Both the position numbers and the translations under genes were made by a program. From Tupaia tana (lineage: Eukaryota; Chordata; Mammalia; Scandentia; Tupaiidae), in NCBI GenBank assembly GCA_026018925.1, contig JAKSZU010000020.1:44498568-44562567 (forward strand): a stretch of 64,000 nucleotides of DNA, read 5' to 3'. How positions within the stretch are numbered: the first letter of the stretch is position 1; every line of letters begins with the position of its first letter. Under the pieces are notes generated by a model. That model was not told where the DNA came from, made no database searches, and saw nothing but the letters and a program-made list of their open reading frames with translations. Below, piece by piece: positions 57,550 through 64,000 of this stretch.

Positions 57550-57985
57550 GTTTCATAATGTATTAATTTTCTATTGCTTTGAAGCAAACTACCTCAGATT
57601 TAGTGGCAATTAAAAAACAAACACCTTTATTACTTCACAGTTTCTGTGAGTTAGGAGTCTGGGCATGGCTGAGCTAGGTCCTATTCTTAGTCTCACAAGA
57701 CTGAAATCAGTGTGTTGTCCGGGCTGTGTTCTTTTCTGGAGCTCAGGCTTCTTTTCCAAGATCACTTATTGTTGACAGAATTCAGTTGTAAGCTTGTAGG
57801 CCTGAAATCACCACTTTCTTGCTGGCCGTGAGCCTGGCTCTGTCTGAGCTGCTCGAGGCTGCCAGTATTTCTTGGAGTCTGCCATAGTTTCATGCTGATA
57901 AAAGACATAAAACTTCTGGGTCAAAATTTTAGGGCAGCTAATTATTCATGATAATAGTCATCATATCAACATTTGCATAGATTCC
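57550..57985 (-). mobile_element. Ancient MaLR-like LTR, antisense
   Basis: TGTATTAATTTTCTATTGCTTTG, CAGATTTAGTGGCAATTAAA, ACAGTTTCTGTGAGTTAGGAG and GGCTGTGTTCTTTTCTGGAG follow the reverse-complement order of an old MLT1-type repeat. Confidence 0.55.
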
Positions 57986-58750
57986 CTGTGCCTCAGTTCC
58001 CACAGGGACATATGAAGGGGTTTAGATAGAAAGATGCCTGCACAAGCAATGTATTGCCTTATAGGAAAGGAATTTCAAGCTTAGGGACACTGGATCTTTT
58101 ATAATAGCTAATAAGCATGCCTGCCCTTTGCATCTTGGAAGATGAAGATTGTTATCTAAAAATTCCTGAGAAGGTAGTTAAAAACAAAGGCAGTAGGTAC
58201 CTTTGTCTACAAGACATAGAGAATTATTTCTCAAAAACAACCACATTATAGATTTCAAAATCAGGACATTAACATTGTTATATTAATCTATCAACTTTAT
58301 TAGATTTCATCAATTGTCCTGCTAATGCTCTTTTTCTGCTATAGGACTATGTGTTGCATTTACTTTTCATGTCTTCTTCATTTTCTGTAATGTATAACTT
58401 ATTCTTAGTTTTCCATGTCCCATGCATTTTGAAACAAATAGGTTAGATATTTTATTAAAAGTCCTTCAATTTTGATTTGTCTGATATGTCATTATTAAAC
58501 CCATGTTATACCTTTTCACAAAAATATCAAAAAGTAATGTCATACCATTTTAGCATATTACATCAGGATACATTTTGTTCCATTGGGTAGTGATGCCAAT
58601 CAGATCTCTAGGTTGAGGTGGTGTTATCAGATTCTTTTCTACCATAAACATAACATTTCTCTTTCATAATTGATAAATCTCTTGAGAGATATTTTGGGAC
58701 ACAAATGGTTTTTGTTTGTATTCTAATTTTGCTCATAAATTTTAGCATCC
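57986..58750. other. unassigned AT-rich DNA
   Basis: Nothing recognised. Confidence 0.4.
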
Positions 58751-58767
58751 ACTGACGATTCTTTCTT

Positions 58768-59052
58768 CTTTTTTTTTTTTTTTTTTTTTTTTGAGAGGTT
58801 TTTTTTTTTTTGCTATAGGGCGCGTGCGCTCGCCAGACAGACAGAGAGAGAGATAGAGACAGAAAGCGAGAAATCACCCCCCAGGGGGAATGGTCACGCC
58901 GCAATCCCTTCTCCTCCATTCTCCTCTCGGGATCTTGGGCACGCACGCACACGCGCCCGGTGTGAGTTGTAAGCCACCGGGTCCGAGATGCGAACCGCGG
59001 TCGACTACGTGGGAGTCCAGCGACATAGCCATTACGCTAACTGCTGGTTCCC
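58768..59052 (-). repeat. Young family A SINE with 13-bp TSD
   Basis: CpG-rich minus copy with poly-T tracts. ACGATTCTTTCTT occurs at 58755-58767 and 59053-59065. It keeps GGCGCGTGCGCTCGCC and a CGCGGTCGACTACG head. The 114- and 165-codon frames overlapping it are spurious. Confidence 0.96.
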
Positions 59053-59099
59053 ACGATTCTTTCTTTAAAAGATTATTGCTGCGCTGTTTGCCAAATGGT

Positions 59100-59180
59100 A
59101 ATTTTCTTTTCTTTCATTCTGTTAGTCTTTCTTCCTTCCTTCATTCTTCTCGTTTTTTTCTTTCTTCTCTCATTCTTTCT
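59100..59180. repeat. (CTTT)n pyrimidine-rich tract
   Basis: Imperfect TTTC/TTCC repeats next to a SINE. Confidence 0.75.
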
Positions 59181-59396
59181 TTAAATTGCCTGAGGGCACG
59201 TGCACTCTCTCTAGAGAGAGAGAAAGAGAAAGAAGAGGATAGGGTGCACTCCCCACTGGGGTGTGGTCGCCCTGCAATCCCTACCGCACTTCTCCATCCC
59301 GTCAGTTTTTTGGATGTGCATGAGCACATGCTCAGTGTGTTTATCAAGCTGTTGGGGCCTGGACTCAAACCATGGTCAGTCATGTAGGTTCTGGTT
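59181..59396 (-). repeat. family A SINE, old
   Basis: Diverged minus copy: AATTGCCTGAGGGCACGTG, CCTGCAATCCCTACC, CATGGTCAGTCATGTAGG. The last part of the head is absent where a LINE joins. Confidence 0.75.
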
Positions 59397-59409
59397 TTCC
59401 TTTTTTAAA

Positions 59410-60030
59410 AAAAAAATTTTTTTCTTTTTTTTATTATTAATTTATTCACTTTACATACTTTCACTGAAGATCACCACAGCATACAAAATGTGATTTTCCA
59501 GCCAGAATACACTGTAAAGTGGCTTGATCATACATGTTATCATCAACAAATAATTCCCCATTTCTCACCCTCTGCCATTTCCCATCCTCCTCCCGCCCCT
59601 GTCTCTGGTTTCTTCAGTTGCTTTCCATTCCCTTATTCTTTCCCACAATGTATTGATTCACAAAATATCTTAATTAATCAAAATATTTTCAATAGTAAGT
59701 TGAGCTGATATGTATATTTAGGCATGAAAGTTGACTTCAGGCATGAAACTCTGTGGGTAGGATGAATATACTATAAAATAGCACATAGCTGAGGCTATAT
59801 AGCTTACTGTGGTTACTAAATAGGCATTTTTAAAATACAGTTTTTAATTTTAAGAAAGGCAGTTTTATCTTTAATAAATCAAAAAATGTTAAGAGAACTT
59901 TGCTTAATACTTAAAGCCAGGAGACAGGTTAGGATTCTGTTAAAATAGTAGGTACATGGCCCTGTCCACAACTTGAGAGAAGACAAAACTTCTTAACACT
60001 GGAAAACAAAGCATAGAAGGTCAGTAATAC
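59410..60030 (-). mobile_element. 3' end of ORF1-only LINE (HAL1 type), copy e
   Basis: Matches the 3' UTR of copy c: TTTATTCACTTTACATAC, ACAGCATACAAAATGTGATTTTCC, CAGAATACACTGTAAAG, AATGTTAAGAGAACTTTGC, ATTCTGTTAAAATAGTAGG. A single unit is present, as in copy c. The element is 5' truncated, near the mariner remnant. Confidence 0.75.
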
Positions 60031-60229
60031 TGGAATCTTGTTGGTGTGTAGTAAGGTGGTAAGGTGGGTGGGAGGATGAGGTGCACATCCTATTGGATGG
60101 TTAGAAAAGTCATGAGGCATTTTTGCAACAGATGGCATTAGTTCATTTTTGGAAGTACTAGAATCACTCACATCTATGTTATTGCTATGTGATTTGACTG
60201 CTGACAGTTCCAGCTTCATTCTAAAAAAA

Positions 60230-61265
60230 ATTTAAGTGATTTGGTTAAGTTTTGGAGATTTTACAAGTTGAAGATGGAAGACCAACTTGTGCGTTGTCGC
60301 CACATTTTGCTGTTTTACTTCTGTAAAGGAGAGCCTGCACACCCGGCTTGGGAAAGGTTGCATACAGTTTACGGTGGCAATGCTCTACAGTAACGTCAGT
60401 GCCAGCGATAGTGCGTGAAATTCCGTGCTGGTGATTTTGATCTCAACAATGCTCCTCAGTCAGGGAGGCCCACCACGGTTGATGATGACAAAATAAAGGC
60501 ATTGATTGAGTCAAACCCATGTAACATGACACGAGAGATGGCAGAAACATTGAACAGCCTTCATTCAAGTATTCACAACAACCTGAAGAAGCTGGAATAT
60601 AAAAGGAAGCTCAGTATTTGGGCTCCTCATGAACTCAGAGAGGTTCACTTGATGGCACGCATAAACATTTGCAGTATGTTAGTTGGGAAAACAATCTTTT
60701 TCTGAAGTGACTGATAACTGGTGATAAGTGCATTGCTTACGACAATGTGGAACAGAAATGTTCTTGGTCCTGACGTGATGATTTGCCTCAAATGACATCA
60801 AATGCGGACATTCATCAGAGGAAGGCTATGCTCTCAGTGTGGTGTGATTTTCAAGGTATCATGTTTTTCAAGCTCCTACTGAGGAACCGAATGTGTACCT
60901 TCGGCAATTGGACAGTTTGAACCCATCATCCAGAAACGTCCAGAGCTCATTGATTGTAAAGAAGTCATGTTCCATCAGGACGATGTGAGACCACACCCAC
61001 TTGTCAGAAATTGTTGGAGCGTGGATGAGATGCGCTGCCACACCCACAGTACTCACCTGACCTTGCACCGTCAGACTTCCACTTGGTTTGCCCTCTTCAG
61101 AATTCCTTGCATGGTACAATGTTCAGTTCAGATGAGGGTGCAAATGTGTACCTTTTCTTCACACAGGTCCTTTTATGAACAAGGAATTATGAAGCCCACT
61201 GAAAGATGGCAAAAGGTTATTGAACAAAATGGGCACTGTATCATTGATTGATCTTTGTCCTTTAT
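60230..61265 (+). mobile_element. Decayed mariner (Tc1/mariner) transposon
   Basis: The remnant spans a degenerate transposase of about 980 bp (60274-61251). I could not delimit inverted terminal repeats. The mix of frames implies an old insertion. Confidence 0.75.
60274..61251 (+). pseudogene. Mariner transposase pseudogene
   Basis: The start ATG at 60274 opens MEDQLVRCRHILLFYFCKG, which meets a stop near 60391. A second frame (60415-60705) gives the helix-turn-helix part FRAGDFDLNNAPQSGRPTTVDDDKIKALIES and the linker-like WAPHELREVHLMARINIC. Catalytic landmarks can be seen in pieces: TGD near 60720, VMFHQDDVRPH (60967 frame), and YSPDLAPSDFH in another frame near 61050. It ends PTERWQKVIEQNGHCIID. 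A functional transposase cuts and pastes at TA dinucleotides with a DDD-type active site; this copy has at least three frame breaks plus stops. Confidence 0.88.
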
Positions 61266-61925
61266 ATAAATAAATGACCTTTGAAAAAACATAGAAAATA
61301 TAAGTCATGACTTTTCTGACAACTCAATCTACTATTCCACTGAAAACCTCAATGAGTGTTTCAGTGGTCCTCTCTTTTGGGGCTGTGACCCACATGTGTT
61401 TCTCCTCTTTCATCTCCTTGTGCCCTGCTCCCTTCTCCAGCTACAGCATTCCCAATCTATCTTCTCTAATTCTGGACACCTTTCAATTTTTTTTTTGTTC
61501 TTTAATGGGAGAGAGGATGCATATGGGGAGAAAATAAAAAGGGAGAAGCAAGATATGGGTAGTTTTGACAGTTTTTATCATACCAAGATCCTCCTGCCCA
61601 GCCTCCTGGTTGGCTAAGAGTATCAGCACGCACCCCTGTACCTGGCCTGTTTAGGCTGGGCTGGACTAAAGACAGTCCTCTCAGGTAGCCTCTGTCATTG
61701 AGTACTGGCACCTTCCTTTGTGCCACTGTGGCTGAGCACTTTATACCCGAAACACACAGACACTCCTCTAGGTGAGGCAGGAAGGTAGGTAGGATTGGAG
61801 TGGGAAGAATGCTTCACTTTTAGGAACCTCATCAGGTTATCACAGAAATGACAAAGTTCCTGTCATGGCTTTGACAATATATATTCCTCTGGGAAATAAG
61901 CCTTTGTTAACGGAAAAATCTCTGG
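61266..61925. other. unassigned, with a weak 7SL/Alu-like patch
   Basis: A poly-T at 61487-61497 and the words AAGATCCTCCTGCCCAGCCTCC and TGGTTGGCTAAGAGTA at 61581-61622 recall an antisense 7SL-derived SINE. The intervening sequence does not match, so this is only a hint. Confidence 0.25.
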
Positions 61926-61943
61926 TGTATTTTTGCATTTTTT

Positions 61944-62202
61944 GTCTTATTTTTTTGGAGAGGTTTTTGCTATAGGGCACATGCGCTCGCCAGACAGGCA
62001 GAGAGAGAGAGATAGAAAGCAAGAGATCACCCCCTGGGGGGGATGGCCACGTCGCAATCCCTTCTCCTCCATTCTCCTCTCGGGATCTTGGGCACGCACG
62101 CACATGCGCCCGGTGTGAGTTTAAGCCACTGGGTCCGGTACGCGAACTGTGGTCGACTACGTGGGAGTCCAGCGACATAGCCATTAACTAACTGCTGGTC
62201 CC
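61944..62202 (-). repeat. Young family A SINE with 16-bp TSD
   Basis: Minus copy between TATTTTTGCATTTTTT at 61928-61943 and 62203-62218. It carries CpG-rich GCACGCACGCACATGCGCCCGG and a GTCGACTACGTGGG head. Confidence 0.96.
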
Positions 62203-62218
62203 TATTTTTGCATTTTTT

Positions 62219-62468
62219 AACTGTTACTCTTTACTATCCCCTGGTAGATCCAATGAGGGTATCTTTTTGGATCTTGTCTATGAGAAACTGGTGGGGCTCC
62301 TGGAAGCAAAGCCAATGAAAGTATAAACTTTACACCCCAAAACTGTGGTCCCCTAGAGTTTTTCATCTCATGCTAGGTCATACTCAGTCTCCTTCTATTT
62401 GTCAAAGGTACCTTTTAAAGGTTTCCACCAGTTCACAGACCTAGAACCTTCTGTTCCTGTAAACAGAT
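62219..62468. other. unassigned non-coding DNA
   Basis: Possibly the 3' UTR of the L1 that follows; not recognised with confidence. Confidence 0.35.
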
Positions 62469-62469
62469 C

Positions 62470-62880
62470 TCTGTCCCTTTTAATGGCTGAGTAGTATTCC
62501 ATTGCATATATACTACATTTTCTTTATCCATTCATCAGTTGATGGGCACTTAGATTGCTTTATCTCTTGGCTTTTGTGAATAGTGCTGCAGTAAACATTG
62601 AGTGCTGGTATTTTTACAACATACCGATTTACTTTCCTTTGGATACATGCCTAGTAGTAGGATGGCTAGATCATCAGAAGTTCTATTTTTAATTTTTTGA
62701 GGACCCTCCATACTGTTTTTTATAATGGCTGTATTAATTTGCATTTCCACCAACAGTGTAAAAGAGTGCTTCTTTCTGTGCATCCACACCAGCAGGATTT
62801 TTTTTTTTTTGATAATAGCTATTCTAACTAGGGTGAGATAATATCTTTTTGTGTATGTATTTTAATCATGCTGTATCATC
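62470..62880 (-). mobile_element. L1 fragment: C-terminal ORF2 coding, left part
   Basis: Minus strand. It encodes a decayed version of the L1 ORF2 C terminus, with landmarks LLGMYPKESKSVCCKNTSTQC and, at the left, the YTMEYY-type segment (as ATATACTACATT... on plus). It is older than the L1 at 33.2 kb. The same element resumes at 63718. Confidence 0.85.
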
Positions 62881-63717
62881 TTTAATTAAGCATGCAGACC
62901 TCTCCAATATAACATCTAGAGACCATTTCACCCATTGCTCTGTTTGTCTGCCAGTCTCTTGTCTCTCTCTTCAGCAATGGTGAGGCAGACACCCTTTCCT
63001 TGGGGATAAGAAATCCATGGCTTGTTGCCTTTGTGGGTAACAAAAGTGTTGGAGAGTTGCGTGGCAAAGATGTTGCCATTGACATCTTTCATGTGAACCA
63101 CATAGAAAGAGCTAGGCTGTCTCTCTCTGTTGGTATGATCATACCAATTCTTCCCAAATGAGCACCTCCATTCACCGTACACAGGTTACCACTGTCAGAC
63201 TTGATGAAATAAGTAGTCTTGCTGGTCTCCAAATCAGTCTGAATGGTGCCATTCACCTTGATGAGAGGATCTGGGTAGCAGATGGTGTGAGGATCCTGAA
63301 TCACCAGATGAAATCACTTCACACAACCTGTACTTGGCTTCCTCAGGTGTAATACGATGGACGACGAAGTGATCCGTGTATCATAGGTCCAATAGAAATT
63401 CTTTCTGGTCTCGTCAATGCTCCGATGACATCCATAAAGCCAGAAGGTAGGCTATGTCTGCATGGACTTTGCCATCAATCTTCATAAACCACTGCATGCA
63501 GATTCTTTGTTTCATCTCCTGTTAAGACAGACTTCAGTCTGTTCCTTAGAAAAATGACGAGAGGAAGACATTCTCTCAGCTTGTGGAGACCTGTGAATGG
63601 ACGAGGACGAAATACATTGGTCAATTTATCCAGCATCCAATACTTTGGAGCTGCTACTTGCTTCAGATGCATCTTAGGATCATGGGCCATGGTTGCACTA
63701 GGAACAAAAAGAGGTTT
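62881..63717 (-). pseudogene. RPS4X: Processed pseudogene of ribosomal protein S4
   Basis: Minus strand, intronless. The start codon is at 63688-63690 ([23 protein letters not shown]). The first frame runs to 63475, then is broken; a second (63304-63089) carries [18 protein letters not shown] and [17 protein letters not shown]; a third (63182-62928) carries [21 protein letters not shown] and [13 protein letters not shown] to the C terminus LADKQSNG. The full protein length (about 263 residues) is traceable, but with several frameshifts. RPS4 is a 40S subunit component. X- and Y-type copies are very similar, so the parent is most likely RPS4X but not proven. It lies inside an L1. Confidence 0.95.
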
Positions 63718-64000
63718 ATTGTAGTTTTGATCAGCATTTCATTTATGATTAGTAATATTGAGCATTTTACCCATACACTTACTGGTTATTTGTATGTCTT
63801 CATTAGAGAACTGTTTCCTCACATCTTTTGCCAATGGGATTATTTTTGTTTGTTTGTTTGTTTGTTTGTTTTTGCTATTGAGTTGTTTCAGCTTATGTAT
63901 TTTTGGTTGATTGCTTTGCTTGCTGTGCAGAGGTTTTTTATTTTTTAATCTATTTTTGCTTTTATTGTCTGTATTTTAGAGGTTTTATTTATCAACTCTG
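63718..64000 (-). mobile_element. L1 fragment: ORF2 coding, right part (runs off window)
   Basis: Continues the interrupted L1 ORF2: the plus-strand words TTTGATCAGCATTTCATTTATGATTAG, TTTGTATGTCTTCATTAGAGAA and TTGCTATTGAGTTG are the reverse complement of a known conserved part upstream of the ORF2 C terminus. It contains a (TTTG)n tract at 63848-63871 and continues past the window end. Confidence 0.85.

Overview
This is repeat-dominated nuclear DNA from a placental mammal. I see no multi-exon host gene. The evidence for a mammal is: LINE-1 and L1-related ORF1 coding remnants, MIR, MER20, MaLR-type LTRs and a Tigger-like transposon, and processed retrocopies of four mammalian mRNAs (TPI1, LAMTOR3, PSMC1, RPS4). 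The dominant repeat is a tRNA-derived SINE, here called family A, with more than 50 copies in both orientations. It has an A box, a GGTTCGAGTCC-type B box, a CpG-rich body and a tail region reading CCCTATAGCAAAAA. I cannot name the species from sequence alone. A lineage with its own tRNA-SINE is required, and a colugo (Dermoptera) is a guess only.

Layout. 1-9 kb: SINEs, a minus-strand L1-like element with ORF1 but no ORF2 (3.8-6.4 kb), and a Tigger-like DNA transposon (7.5-8.1 kb). 9-15 kb: a MaLR LTR, then a large diverged inverted repeat (arms 10.09-10.83 and 13.98-14.79 kb) whose spacer is packed with SINEs. 15-26 kb: SINEs of several families, MIRs, and two minus-strand LTR-like insertions at 21.3-22.5 kb, the second carrying a tandem CCAAT-box array and a TATA box. 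27-29.3 kb: a complete ORF1-only LINE (HAL1 type) bounded by a perfect 17-bp target-site duplication. 29-37 kb: nested SINEs and a 5'-truncated L1 with target-site duplication (33.2-33.9 kb). 37.8-39 kb: TPI1 processed pseudogene. 39-44 kb: mostly unassigned AT-rich DNA with SINEs. 44-51.6 kb: two ORF1-only LINEs arranged head to head, the second interrupted by a SINE and by a LAMTOR3 retrocopy with an intact 124-codon frame. 53-54.5 kb: PSMC1 processed pseudogene with a perfect 19-bp target-site duplication. 59-61.3 kb: another ORF1-only LINE 3' end and a decayed mariner transposase. 62.5-64 kb: an L1 ORF2 region (minus strand) split by an RPS4 processed pseudogene.

Most of the window can be read as layers of L1-type retrotransposition: LINEs, SINEs and mRNA copies with A-rich tails and target-site duplications. 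The points of most interest are the family of ORF1-only LINEs with a variable duplicated 3' UTR unit, the inverted repeat, the promoter-like LTR, and the open LAMTOR3 copy. Many boundaries of old repeats are approximate because no database search was possible.
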